This document shows positions 24,874-32,503 of a stretch of DNA of 35,805 bases, one piece after another (position 1 is the stretch's first letter; every line of letters begins with the position of its first letter). The notes under the pieces were generated by a model. The model was not told the DNA's origin and ran no database searches. It worked only from the letters and a program-made list of their open reading frames with translations. The stretch comes from Blastocatellia bacterium (lineage in GTDB: Bacteria; Acidobacteriota; Blastocatellia; UBA7656; JADIYM01), in assembly GCA_021463145.1 (NCBI GenBank), contig JAJTWZ010000045.1, positions 1-35,805 on the forward strand, given 5' to 3'. A program made the translations under genes and the position numbers.

Positions 24874-25158
24874 TCAACCCTTGCCGATCTGGCGTGCGAG
24901 CTCGAGCATCTGGCGTCGAGCTCCGGCGTCGGCTGTGTGAACCGAGATCTCGGGCAACGGCACCTGTCGTGTGCGCACGGCGGTTTCGAGCCAGTGCAGA
25001 ATGGAGATCCCGGTACGGTCCCGCCCCTGGCCGAGGTTCCAGTCGAGATCGAGATGCGTCACCTGCCCCGCGCGAAGGATCTCGAGCGCTTCCTCGCAGG
25101 TCCTTGCCAACGTCCAGCCCTCCGGGCAGAGCCTCGTGTCGTCGACGTAGAGTTTCAC
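24874..25158 (-). CDS. Receiver-like protein of the cyclic-phosphate-processing (cREC) type
   Basis: A 94-residue single-domain protein with a receiver-like fold: 'KLYVDDTRLCPEGWTLART' at the start, 'EEALEILRAGQVTHLDLDWN' in the middle, and 'GISILHWLETAV' and 'LPEISVHTADAGARRQML' at the end. The 'DD.R..PEGW..ART', 'LDLDWNLG' and 'VHTADA' blocks fit the cREC family, whose members occur near nucleotide-signalling and conflict genes; activity is not established. GTG 25158 is chosen because GGAGG lies about 8 bases upstream; longer in-frame starts (ATG 25173, 25194) overlap the upstream gene's end. Confidence 0.72.
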   Translation of the reverse strand: MKLYVDDTRLCPEGWTLARTCEEALEILRAGQVTHLDLDWNLGQGRDRTGISILHWLETAVRTRQVPLPEISVHTADAGARRQMLELARQIGKG

Positions 25159-25190
25159 GAGCAGTACCTCCATACCGCACAGCCCACGGC

Positions 25191-25862
25191 TCACAGGTCC
25201 GGATAGCCTTCCTCGAACTCAAGCTCTATCTCGCTGTCGAGCGCCGTGATGCAGTAGTGCAGGAGAGAGACGGCCAGGAACGACGAGGCGTGGAAGCCTT
25301 CGTAGTTCATGCCCGGCGCTCCGTCGGCGAGGTAGAGTTCGCCTAGCTCGACATCGGCATCCGCCGGCGGCTCGTTGGTCCTGCTTTCGACGAAGAACGG
25401 GCTCCGGAGGATCGGCCTGAGTACGCCGAAGGCGCTCCAGACGCGGCTCTGTACCGCGAGCTCCGGGTCGATCTCGGCAAGGGTGTATTTCGGAATGTCG
25501 TCATCGAGCTCGGACTCGTCCAGATCATAGTTGTCCAGAGCTTCCGTCCGGGCCTTCTTCTTCTTGAGATCGACGCCCCGGCTTTCAAGGTGCTGGCGCC
25601 ATGTGTAGCCCGTGTCGCCCGACTGGTTGATGCAGACCAGCCCGCAGGTCTCGTCAGTGTGCAGCACGGCGGTCACGCAGTCGTCGGAGCCTTGCGCCTG
25701 ACCCGACAGCCGCGGCGTCGCCGTCGCCATCATCCTCCCGAGCCTCGTCGAGTCGGCAGGCGTTGGCGAACCAAAGTACGGTTCGCCAGTCTCCTTGATG
25801 TGTCGCTTGGCCCTCGCCACGTACTTCGGATCTATCATCCCGGCCTTGAAGTAGTACGACAT
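25191..25862 (-). CDS. Hypothetical protein
   Basis: A 223-residue protein, not recognised. It has a soluble alpha/beta composition with an N-terminal 'YYFKAGMIDPKYVARAKRHI' segment, a central Lys/Asp-rich region ('LKKKKARTEALDNYDLDESE') and an acidic C-terminus ('CITALDSEIELEFEEGYPDL'). A His/Cys pair 'LHTDETCGLVCIN' (about residues 68-80) is the only motif-like part. AAGGGGG about 8 bases before the ATG supports the start. It precedes the receiver-like gene by 32 bases on the same strand, so they may be an operon. Confidence 0.65.
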   Translation of the reverse strand: MSYYFKAGMIDPKYVARAKRHIKETGEPYFGSPTPADSTRLGRMMATATPRLSGQAQGSDDCVTAVLHTDETCGLVCINQSGDTGYTWRQHLESRGVDLKKKKARTEALDNYDLDESELDDDIPKYTLAEIDPELAVQSRVWSAFGVLRPILRSPFFVESRTNEPPADADVELGELYLADGAPGMNYEGFHASSFLAVSLLHYCITALDSEIELEFEEGYPDL

Positions 25863-25945
25863 CTCCTGATCCCCCTTCGTGAATTGTCCGTCACAGTAGA
25901 ACGCGGGATTTCAGGTATGAGTGGCCAGCGGATCGATCGTTTTCT

Positions 25946-27673
25946 CTATCTGGCATTCGAATCTTCCGACGGCCGTTCCCTCCAGGACCTCAGCAACTCT
26001 CGTAACTCCCGCCCCTTTTCCTCGCTGCGCTCGACGACGACAAGGCGCCCGACGTTGACGAGATCCGACTCGAGCCATCGAACGGCGCTTCGCACGAGCG
26101 GCTCGACGATGTTTCGCAGAGCCCCGCGGCGACCACCGGCGCCAACGAGCGACATAGCCACCGTCGCGGGACTCTCGTTGTGGCCAATCACGGGAACGAG
26201 ACTGCGAAAGAGGTCGTCGATCCGGCTCGCCGGTGTTGCGACGCCCGTTGTCTCGAACAGAAGAATCCGACGTGCCGGAGGACTATCGACGACCCCTGCG
26301 AGCTCCTGCGACAACCAGCACGACGAGAACTCGCGCAGGTCGATCGCCTTCCGCTTCGCGAGATCCGAAACGACAATCCCGCGCTGCAGTAGCGCCCGGA
26401 TGAGCGTGCCATGTGTCGGGTGGTACGAGTTTCTGCCGGCAGACACCACGAGAACGTCTACATTCCAGTCTCGCGGCATTGCCAGGAGGTCACCCTGATA
26501 GAACTCGATGCTGCGTCGTCCGCCTCCGATGTCGATCCGGTCGATCGGTGTAAGCCCTTCGAAATGGATCTCGTGCAGAACCGGCGCATCGCTATCTGCC
26601 GCCGTCTCGCCGCGCAAGCTCGCCGCGAATGCTCCCGCCGTCGGAAAACGATCATCCGGCACGAGCGCCAGTGCTCGCTTAATCGCGACTCGCATCGGTG
26701 CCGGCACTTCCGGAGCGAACTCGTCGAGGCTCGCGAGATCGCGGCCGACGACACGCTCTCGAATCTGATCGACAGTTCCGACGACTGGACGCTGCCCCGC
26801 CAGCATCTCGAAGGCCACGACTCCCAGGCTGTAGACATCCGTTCGCTGGTCGACGGCGAACCGTCCCGACCATTGCTCAGGCGACATGTACGCCGGCGTC
26901 CCGGTGCCGACTGCCGTATTGTTCACGTCCGCGGAGTCATCCATCAACGGCGCGTGGCCGGCGATTCCGAAATCGATTACCCGCACCCTCGAACGCGGGT
27001 CCACATCTTCCGCGAGAAGGATGTTTTGAGGCTTGATGTCGCGATGCACGTATCCGGCGCGGTGCGCGGCATCGAGTGCCGATGCGACCTGGCTGACAAT
27101 CTCGACCGTCTCGTCGATGCGCATTCGACGGTGCAGGTTCATCTCGTCTCGTAGCGAACTTCCCGCAACGTAGTCCATCACGAGATAAGAGTCGCCGGAC
27201 GGCAGGATTCTCAGGTCGGTGACCGCGACAACAGCTGGATGCTTGATCTTTACCCCCGCCTCTCCCTCGAGTCTGACGCGAGACGACAAGCGCTCGGGAA
27301 CGACCTTGATGGCCACTTTCTTCGGAAGGTGCCGATGCTGAGCCCGATATACGACGCCCATTCCGCCCCTTCCGATAAAGCACTCCACGTCGTACGCGTT
27401 ATCGAGCGTCCTGCCAACGAGACCATATCGATCATCGGGTTCTACGAAATGGAGGAATTCTTCGGCGAGAAAGCTCACGTCGAGCGACTCCTCGAGAAAC
27501 CCGCTGGCGCTGCTGTACGCCTCGATCATTCGAGCAACATCCTTTCCAATGCCGGGGTCCGAGGCCTCGGCCTCCCGGAGGCGTTCTTGCCACTCGGATG
27601 TCTCGAGCTCGAGAAACTCGGCCAGCAGCACGGAGACTTTCTCGTATCGCTTCGGATTCATCGCGTCGCTCAC
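25946..27673 (-). CDS. Ser/Thr protein kinase with C-terminal macrodomain-like region
   Basis: A 575-residue soluble Hanks-type kinase. Residues 1-85 are a helical N-terminus; the kinase domain (about 88-355) has 'GRGGMGVVYRA' (P-loop), Lys-123 in 'VAIKVV', 'HRDIKPQN' (210-217, Asp-212), DFG at 234-236 and SPE in place of APE. There is no transmembrane helix or PASTA domain. Residues about 388-565 look like a divergent macrodomain: 'IEFYQGDLLAMPRDWNVDVL' matches the opening strand and GD of that fold, and 'SLVGAGGRRGALRNI' the glycine-rich phosphate loop, followed by 'VGRLVVVERSEEKGRELREL'. The start GTG 27673 overlaps the sigma gene stop (GTGA); ATG 27661 is an alternative. The kinase and an ECF sigma gene of the kinase-linked type form one unit. 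Confidence 0.88.
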   Translation of the reverse strand: MSDAMNPKRYEKVSVLLAEFLELETSEWQERLREAEASDPGIGKDVARMIEAYSSASGFLEESLDVSFLAEEFLHFVEPDDRYGLVGRTLDNAYDVECFIGRGGMGVVYRAQHRHLPKKVAIKVVPERLSSRVRLEGEAGVKIKHPAVVAVTDLRILPSGDSYLVMDYVAGSSLRDEMNLHRRMRIDETVEIVSQVASALDAAHRAGYVHRDIKPQNILLAEDVDPRSRVRVIDFGIAGHAPLMDDSADVNNTAVGTGTPAYMSPEQWSGRFAVDQRTDVYSLGVVAFEMLAGQRPVVGTVDQIRERVVGRDLASLDEFAPEVPAPMRVAIKRALALVPDDRFPTAGAFAASLRGETAADSDAPVLHEIHFEGLTPIDRIDIGGGRRSIEFYQGDLLAMPRDWNVDVLVVSAGRNSYHPTHGTLIRALLQRGIVVSDLAKRKAIDLREFSSCWLSQELAGVVDSPPARRILLFETTGVATPASRIDDLFRSLVPVIGHNESPATVAMSLVGAGGRRGALRNIVEPLVRSAVRWLESDLVNVGRLVVVERSEEKGRELRELLRSWRERPSEDSNAR

Positions 27674-28287
27674 GAATCCCCGAGAGTGTCATTGAGCTGG
27701 CTCCAGAGAAACGCTCTGGCCGCGGCCCAGTCTGTCTTGACTGTCGCGGGTGACTTGCCGATCTCCTTCGCAGTTTGGTCGATCGACCGTCCAGCGAAAT
27801 AGCGAAGCTCGACGACTTTAGCCTGCCTTGGACTAAGCACGCGTAGCTGCTCCAGCGCCCTGTCTATCGCACCCAGATCAACTGTCTTCTTCTGGACAGC
27901 AGGCATCCGGCTATCGAGCGCCAAGTTCTGGACAGCAGGCACGCGGCTATCGAGCGTCACAGGAATCTGGTCTCCGCCCCGCCTAAGCGCCCTCCTTGCT
28001 CTCAAATGATCGAGGAGTTTCCGCTTGATGACGATCGCCGCGATCCCGAGGAACTGCGCTCGATTCGCCGGATCCAGTTTTCTCTGCTTGATGATCCTCG
28101 AGTAGGCCACATTGACGAGCTCGGTCGCCTGCAGCGAGCAGTGCTCCTGTTTCGCGAGCTGAATCTTCGCACTCTTCCGCAGTTCGTCGTAGACCGCGGC
28201 AAACACCTCTTTGAGTGCCTGCTCGTTTCCATTCCGGCTCTGCGTCAGAAGCGATTCGAGATCGACAGCGTCAGGTTTCTCGGGCAC
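27670..28287 (-). CDS. ECF-type sigma factor linked to a Ser/Thr kinase
   Basis: A 205-residue RNA polymerase sigma factor of the ECF group often coded beside Ser/Thr kinases (Sigma70_ECF, ECF43-like). Region 2 covers about residues 8-100 ('ALKEVFAAVYDELRKSAKIQ', 'SLQATELVNVAYSRI', 'FLGIAAIVIKRKLLDHLRAR'); region 4 covers about 140-200 ('VLSPRQAKVVELRYFAGRSI', 'GKSPATVKTDWAAARAFL'). The linker holds a 12-residue duplication (see repeat). GTG 28287 has GGAGG about 8 bases upstream and is preferred to TTG 28323. There is no anti-sigma gene; kinase phosphorylation is the likely control in this group, and here the kinase is coupled by overlap. Confidence 0.88.
   Translation of the reverse strand: MPEKPDAVDLESLLTQSRNGNEQALKEVFAAVYDELRKSAKIQLAKQEHCSLQATELVNVAYSRIIKQRKLDPANRAQFLGIAAIVIKRKLLDHLRARRALRRGGDQIPVTLDSRVPAVQNLALDSRMPAVQKKTVDLGAIDRALEQLRVLSPRQAKVVELRYFAGRSIDQTAKEIGKSPATVKTDWAAARAFLWSQLNDTLGDS
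27890..27961. repeat. 36-bp tandem duplication in the sigma factor linker
   Basis: Two copies of 36 bp (27890-27925 and 27926-27961), both starting TTCTGGACAGCAGGCA and sharing GGCTATCGAGCG. They keep the frame and duplicate the residues 'LDSRVPAVQ' / 'LDSRMPAVQ' between regions 2 and 4. Confidence 0.85.
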
Positions 28288-28433
28288 GTCGACAACCTCC
28301 GGGGCGCGAACTCGAAGAAACAATTCCTGCGGTTAGGAAAGAATCTCCTAGCCGACCCGTCACTGAACTGCGCGTTTGTGGATGACGGGAAGGAATGAGA
28401 CCCGCCCAAGATTAGCACACGAGGGACGCCACA

Positions 28434-28991
28434 ATGTCGCAACCTGTTATCACCAAGGCACTTATCGCAGCCCTAAAGGGCGAGTTCGCGCTCGACTGGC
28501 AAGGAATCCACGGCGCGGGACATTGGGCTCGCGTCCGCCACAATGGCCTTCAACTGTCGCCTACGACCGGCGCCGTACCCCACGTCGTCGAGCTCTTCGC
28601 CGTCCTTCATGACGTAAAGCGCCGGCACGACGGCTTCGACCCCATTCACGGCGAACGCGCCGCCGAGTTCGCGCTTTCTCTCCGCGGGACGCTGCTCCAC
28701 CTCGATAACCGCGACTTCGATCTGCTCGTCGCAGCGTGCACGGGACACAGCTCCGGGTCCACTTCCGGCGATCCGACAGTGCTGACCTGCTGGGACGCCG
28801 ATCGCCTCGACCTTGGCCGTGTCGGCGTCGTTCCGAAGGCAACTCGCCTGTGCACTAGCGCGGCTCGCGACCCGAGAATCATCGCTGCCGCGTTGGCTCG
28901 CAGCCGTCAGCGCTCCCTCCGCGAAACGACATTCTTTTCTTCTTGCGAGGCACACCCTCGCAAGGTAACGTCCACACTGCATCAGGAGTGA
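28434..28991 (+). CDS. HD-domain phosphohydrolase-like protein
   Basis: A 185-residue protein with an HD-type metal site: His in 'GIHGAGHWARVRHNGL' (about residues 24-30), the His-Asp pair in 'VELFAVLHDVKRRHDGFD' (about 58-60), His in 'DPIHGERAAEF' and a later Asp in 'CWDADRLDLGRVGV'. Substrate unknown; family members act on phosphate esters, often nucleotides. The last 25 residues are Ser/Arg-rich. The end of the gene overlaps the 5' strand of the SAM riboswitch P1 stem (28979-28983), so gene and riboswitch are packed together. It is on the same strand as metK but ended by the riboswitch's own terminator region. RBS before ATG 28434 is weak. Confidence 0.78.
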   Translation: MSQPVITKALIAALKGEFALDWQGIHGAGHWARVRHNGLQLSPTTGAVPHVVELFAVLHDVKRRHDGFDPIHGERAAEFALSLRGTLLHLDNRDFDLLVAACTGHSSGSTSGDPTVLTCWDADRLDLGRVGVVPKATRLCTSAARDPRIIAAALARSRQRSLRETTFFSSCEAHPRKVTSTLHQE

Positions 28992-29060
28992 CCCGAAAGG
29001 GTCCGGCAACCGGGCGGAGACCCACGGTGCCTTCGGAACGCGAGTTTCGGATGCGCGGAG
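28976..29060 (+). ncRNA. SAM riboswitch aptamer (SAM-I/SAM-IV clan)
   Basis: The conserved core is present: GGCAACC (29005-29011) and GGTGCC (29026-29031). Helices can be drawn: P1 GCATC (28979-28983) with GATGC (29050-29054); P2 GACCC-GAAA-GGGTC (28990-29003); P3 ACC-GGG with CCC-GGT (29009-29028); P4 CGGAAC-GCGA-GTTTCG (29034-29049). P2 is a short GAAA hairpin without room for the SAM-I kink-turn, so the subtype may be SAM-IV or an intermediate form. It precedes metK, the expected target. Confidence 0.85.
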
Positions 29061-29130
29061 AGCGACAGGCTCTCCGAATCAAGTCTCCGATATTGGCCAC
29101 CCGGTATTTCACCATCAGGGTGGCCATTTG
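29058..29130 (+). terminator. Riboswitch expression platform with terminator-like hairpins
   Basis: A hairpin GGAGAGC-gacag-GCTCTCC (29057-29075) follows the aptamer, then TGGCCACCC (29094-29102) pairs with GGGTGGCCA (29118-29126) and is followed by TTTG. The second stem is a plausible, U-poor terminator that SAM binding could favour. Confidence 0.55.
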
Positions 29131-29187
29131 AACGTCTAGAGCCCCAGCCGCCTGGTGCATACATCCCGAAAAGGAAGGTATGTACCC

Positions 29188-30378
29188 ATGACGACCGCAA
29201 ACGATCGCAATTCCCTTCCGGCCTCCGCGCCGGCCACGACCGTTCCCTTCACCTCCGAGTCCGTCACCGAAGGCCATCCCGACAAGATCGCCGACCAGAT
29301 CTCGGACGCGATTCTCGACGAAGCCCTCCGCATCGACCCGCTCTCGCGCGTCGCGTGCGAGACGCTGCTGACGACCGGCCTCGTCGTCATCGCCGGCGAG
29401 ATCACGTCGAAGGCCGTTCTCGACTACCCGAAGATCGCCCGCCGCGTCATTCGCGACATCGGCTACACCGGCTCGCGCTTCGGCTTCGACGCCGACACGT
29501 GCGCTGTCATCACGGCGGTCGACGGCCAGTCGCGCGACATCAAGAAGGGCGTCGACACGGGAGGCGCGGGCGACCAGGGGCTGATGTTCGGCTACGCGTG
29601 CAACGAGACGCCCGAGCTCATGCCGCTGCCGATCAGCCTGGCGCACCGGCTGACCGGGCGGCTCGCCGAAGTCCGCAAGTCAGGCTTGCTTCCCTACCTC
29701 GGCCCCGACGGGAAGTCGCAGGTGACGGTCGAGTACGACGACGAGCGGCGCCCGGTCCGGGTCTCGGCTGTCGTCGTCTCGTCGCAGCACGACAAGGGCG
29801 TCGACCAGGAAGCGCTGCACCGCGACATCCGGCGCGAGGTCATCGCGGCCGTCGTCCCGCCGGAGCTCGTCGGCGATTGGACCGAAGTCCACATCAACCC
29901 GGCGGGCGACTTCGTCACGGGAGGACCGGTCGGCGACACGGGCCTGACGGGACGCAAGATCATCGTCGACACGTACGGCGGATCGGGCGCGCACGGCGGC
30001 GGCGCGTTTTCAGGCAAGGACCCGACGAAGGTCGACCGGTCGGCGTCCTACGCCGCGCGCCACATCGCGAAGAACATCGTCGCGGCGGGGCTCGCCGAGC
30101 GGTGCGAGGTGCAGCTGGCATATGCGATCGGCGTTGCGGAGCCGGTCTCGGTTCTCGTCGACACGAAGGGCACGGGCGTGGCGCCGGACAGGGCGATCGC
30201 ACGGGCGGTGCGGGAGCTCTTCGTGCTGACGCCGCTCGGGATCATCGAGAGCCTCGACCTGCGGAGGCCGATCTACCGCCGGACGGCGACGTACGGGCAC
30301 TTCGGCCGGCCTGGGTGTGACTTCACGTGGGAGCGGACGGACCGCGTCGAAGACCTGCGGCGGGAGGTGCTGCCGTGA
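29188..30378 (+). CDS. metK: S-adenosylmethionine synthase
   Basis: Makes S-adenosylmethionine from methionine and ATP in the cytosol; 396 residues, the normal bacterial length. Signatures: '[20 protein letters not shown]' at the N-terminus (methionine/ATP and metal site), '[12 protein letters not shown]' in the middle, and '[18 protein letters not shown]' (the P-loop-like signature). The C-terminal domain ends '[15 protein letters not shown]'. ATG 29188 with AAGGAAGG about 9 bases upstream is the real start; a longer in-frame start at 29155 adds an unrelated leader. A SAM riboswitch lies 130 bases upstream, giving feedback control. Confidence 0.97.
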   Translation: MTTANDRNSLPASAPATTVPFTSESVTEGHPDKIADQISDAILDEALRIDPLSRVACETLLTTGLVVIAGEITSKAVLDYPKIARRVIRDIGYTGSRFGFDADTCAVITAVDGQSRDIKKGVDTGGAGDQGLMFGYACNETPELMPLPISLAHRLTGRLAEVRKSGLLPYLGPDGKSQVTVEYDDERRPVRVSAVVVSSQHDKGVDQEALHRDIRREVIAAVVPPELVGDWTEVHINPAGDFVTGGPVGDTGLTGRKIIVDTYGGSGAHGGGAFSGKDPTKVDRSASYAARHIAKNIVAAGLAERCEVQLAYAIGVAEPVSVLVDTKGTGVAPDRAIARAVRELFVLTPLGIIESLDLRRPIYRRTATYGHFGRPGCDFTWERTDRVEDLRREVLP

Positions 30379-30905
30379 AATCGGAAACCAGGCAGCTCGA
30401 CCTGCACGATCGAATCCGTCTTGCTCTCGAGGAGGATCGGCGTGGAGAGGCACATCGTCGACTCACGCTCTTCAAGTGCGCATGCGTCCGGTTGACGCTG
30501 CCGGCGGCGGCCGACGCACTTGATGCCCTCGACGCGACTGAGCGCCTGGCGCTCGGTCGCATCACGCGAGCCGAGCAGCGCGAGGTGGTCAACGGCCGAT
30601 TTTCCGGGGCCCAGACGGTGGTGATGGGATTGAAGTACGAGTCGCCGCGCGCGGCCACGGCGATCGCGCTCGACTCCGCGGTGCACGCGTCGGATCTCCA
30701 GTCCATTCGCAACGTGATGACCATGTGCCTTGCCTGGGCGCAGTTCACGGCGAAGAAGTTTGGCGAGGACACATCGGTCGCGCGCGGTGAGATGGAGGCT
30801 GCAATGCTTGACGCGCTCGATCGCATCCTCGAAGCCAGGTCGCTCGAAGAGGCGGCAATAGAAGTACGTCGCCTTCCGGTCAACTCCGCTGGCCCCGTGA
30901 ACTAG
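30375..30905 (+). CDS. Hypothetical protein coupled to metK
   Basis: A 176-residue, mostly helical soluble protein, not recognised. It starts with GTG 30375 overlapping the metK stop (GTGA), with GGAGGT about 6 bases upstream. Visible pieces: '[20 protein letters not shown]', '[20 protein letters not shown]' and '[20 protein letters not shown]'. Four Cys or Met-rich positions occur but no motif. Coupling implies it is under the same riboswitch as metK, so a role in methionine/SAM metabolism is possible but unsupported by sequence. Confidence 0.7.
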   Translation: MKSETRQLDLHDRIRLALEEDRRGEAHRRLTLFKCACVRLTLPAAADALDALDATERLALGRITRAEQREVVNGRFSGAQTVVMGLKYESPRAATAIALDSAVHASDLQSIRNVMTMCLAWAQFTAKKFGEDTSVARGEMEAAMLDALDRILEARSLEEAAIEVRRLPVNSAGPVN

Positions 30906-30939
30906 AAGGCCGGGACCGATTCGCCGTGCAGACGATTCT

Positions 30940-30985
30940 TCGGCGACTTTTTTCGCCGATCGGCTAGCCGTTTTCTCGCCGGACT
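30940..30985. terminator. Possible terminator after the metK unit
   Basis: CGGCGA and TCGCCG form a 6-bp stem around a T-rich loop (about 30941-30958), followed by the palindrome CGGCTAGCCG and TTTT (30961-30974). Either could end transcription. Confidence 0.45.
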
Positions 30986-31034
30986 GCGCGTTATCTAGTG
31001 AAGGCGATTTTCGATGGTTCAACGGAGGATCGAG

Positions 31035-31310
31035 ATGACTCAGACAGTTCGATTGGCGACCTCGCTGCTGATTGCAGCGCTCCTGCTCGTCCCGACGGTG
31101 GGTTGCTCGGGCGACTCGAGCGTTCCGGTCGCATCCGCGGCCGCTGCAACAACTACTGACAAGCGCGAAATCACCGTCTACGTGACCCGCACCGGCCAGA
31201 AGTACCACCGCGGAAGTTGCCGCCACCTGGCCCGAAGCAAGTTCCCGATGCCGCTTTCTGAAGCCAAACGCGCGTACGACCCGTGCAAGGTGTGCTCGCC
31301 GCCGCGATAG
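31035..31310 (+). CDS. Small lipoprotein with a Cys/His metal-binding-like domain
   Basis: A 91-residue exported lipoprotein: hydrophobic signal 'TSLLIAALLLVPTVGC' with Cys in a lipobox (TVG-C). After a 25-residue linker the domain 'ITVYVTRTGQKYHRGSCRHL' ... 'SKFPMPLSEAKRAYDPCKVC' has the pattern YH-x4-C-x-H/L ... PCxxC, known from small zinc-binding-like tails of nucleases and Ada-like proteins. GGAGG lies about 7 bases before ATG 31035; an upstream ATG at 31014 has no RBS. It precedes the first ADP-ribosylglycohydrolase gene by 53 bases and may share its transcript. Confidence 0.75.
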   Translation: MTQTVRLATSLLIAALLLVPTVGCSGDSSVPVASAAAATTTDKREITVYVTRTGQKYHRGSCRHLARSKFPMPLSEAKRAYDPCKVCSPPR

Positions 31311-31363
31311 GCCGCAAGACGGCCATCGACCCTCGAAGCCAACTACAAAAAGGAGTCCCGCAA

Positions 31364-32503
31364 ATGTCCACTAACCGCGAAAGTTTCGAGCAACTCGTCC
31401 GCAACTCGGCAATCGACATCCGCTGCACCGACCTGTTCGACACCGCGCCCCGCCCGATCCCGAACCTCGACCGCGACCGAATCGAAGGCCTCTTCCTCGG
31501 CCTCGCAATCGGCGACTCGCTCGGCAACACGTCCGAGAGCAGGAAGCCATCCGACCGAAAGACGCAGTTCGGCGAGATCCGCGACTACCAGTACAACCAC
31601 CACGCGGGAGCCGCCGTTGGTCTGCCCTCCGACGACACGCAGATGACGTTCTGGGCGATCGAGTCGATGCTCGAGGAGGGCGGCTTCAACCCCGAGCAAG
31701 TGAGCCTGGCCTTCACCCGCGAGCAAATCTTCGGAATCGGCAGCAACGTGAAGCAGTTCGTGGCCGCCGCAAAGTCCGGCAAGGGAACCTGGCACTCGTG
31801 GGGGCCGAAATCGGCCGGCAACGGCGCGCTGATGCGGATAGCACCGGCGATCCTTCCCCACTTGCGGGAACCGAGCGCCGACCTCTGGATCGATGCGGCG
31901 CTGCTCGGGATGCTCACGCACAACGACTCCGCCTCGAATGCGAGCTGCGTGGCGTTCGTCGGAATGCTGTGGGACCTGCTCGGGATGACTGAGACGCCCG
32001 TGCCTTCGTGGTGGACACGCCGCTTCGTCGAGATCGCCGGCGAGCTCGAGACCCACGACCGTTACGAGGTGCGGTTCGGCCCGCACAAGGGCCGGCGGAC
32101 GTCCCTGTGTGGCCTCATCGAGGATCTCCTGCCGCAGGCCGGGAGCCGCAACGTGCTCGACGCCTGCTACGACTGGGGCTCCGGGGCCTTCCTGATCGAG
32201 ACGGTTCCGAGCGTCCTGTGCATCCTCGAGCGCCACGGCCACGATCCCGAGGAAGCCATCGTCCGGGCCGTCAACGACACGCGCGACAACGACACGATCG
32301 CGGCCATCGTCGGCGCCGCCGTCGGAGCGCTCCACGGCCGATCGCGTCTTCCCCAGCGCTGGCTGGACGGCCTCATCGGACGTATCCGCAAGAACGACGA
32401 CGGCGCCGTCTTCCGCTTGCTCGACAAAGCCATCGAAACCTTCGCGCCTCTCCGGGCGTCCGGCACATCGATCGGAAAGGAGTCGAACTTTCATGTTCAC
32501 TGA
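31364..32503 (+). CDS. ADP-ribosylglycohydrolase family protein (copy 1)
   Basis: A 379-residue all-helical enzyme of the DraG/ARH family, which removes ADP-ribose from proteins or related substrates using two Mg ions. Motifs: 'IEGLFLGLAIGDSLGNTSES' (start of the fold), 'LPSDDTQMTFWAIESML' (DDTxM, metal ligands, about residue 86), 'NGALMRIAPAIL' and 'VNDTRDNDTIAAIVGAAVGA' (second metal block, about residues 304-322). The second block has NDT where DTD is most common. An insert of about 50 residues ('SWWTRRFVEIAGELETHDRY' region) is larger than in short family members. AAGGAG lies about 8 bases before ATG 31364. The gene overlaps the next one by 11 bases. Confidence 0.9.
   Translation: MSTNRESFEQLVRNSAIDIRCTDLFDTAPRPIPNLDRDRIEGLFLGLAIGDSLGNTSESRKPSDRKTQFGEIRDYQYNHHAGAAVGLPSDDTQMTFWAIESMLEEGGFNPEQVSLAFTREQIFGIGSNVKQFVAAAKSGKGTWHSWGPKSAGNGALMRIAPAILPHLREPSADLWIDAALLGMLTHNDSASNASCVAFVGMLWDLLGMTETPVPSWWTRRFVEIAGELETHDRYEVRFGPHKGRRTSLCGLIEDLLPQAGSRNVLDACYDWGSGAFLIETVPSVLCILERHGHDPEEAIVRAVNDTRDNDTIAAIVGAAVGALHGRSRLPQRWLDGLIGRIRKNDDGAVFRLLDKAIETFAPLRASGTSIGKESNFHVH

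Noticed and set aside
29355-30320. 321-codon plus frame inside metK
   Set aside because: Off-frame, His/Arg-rich; metK is certain.
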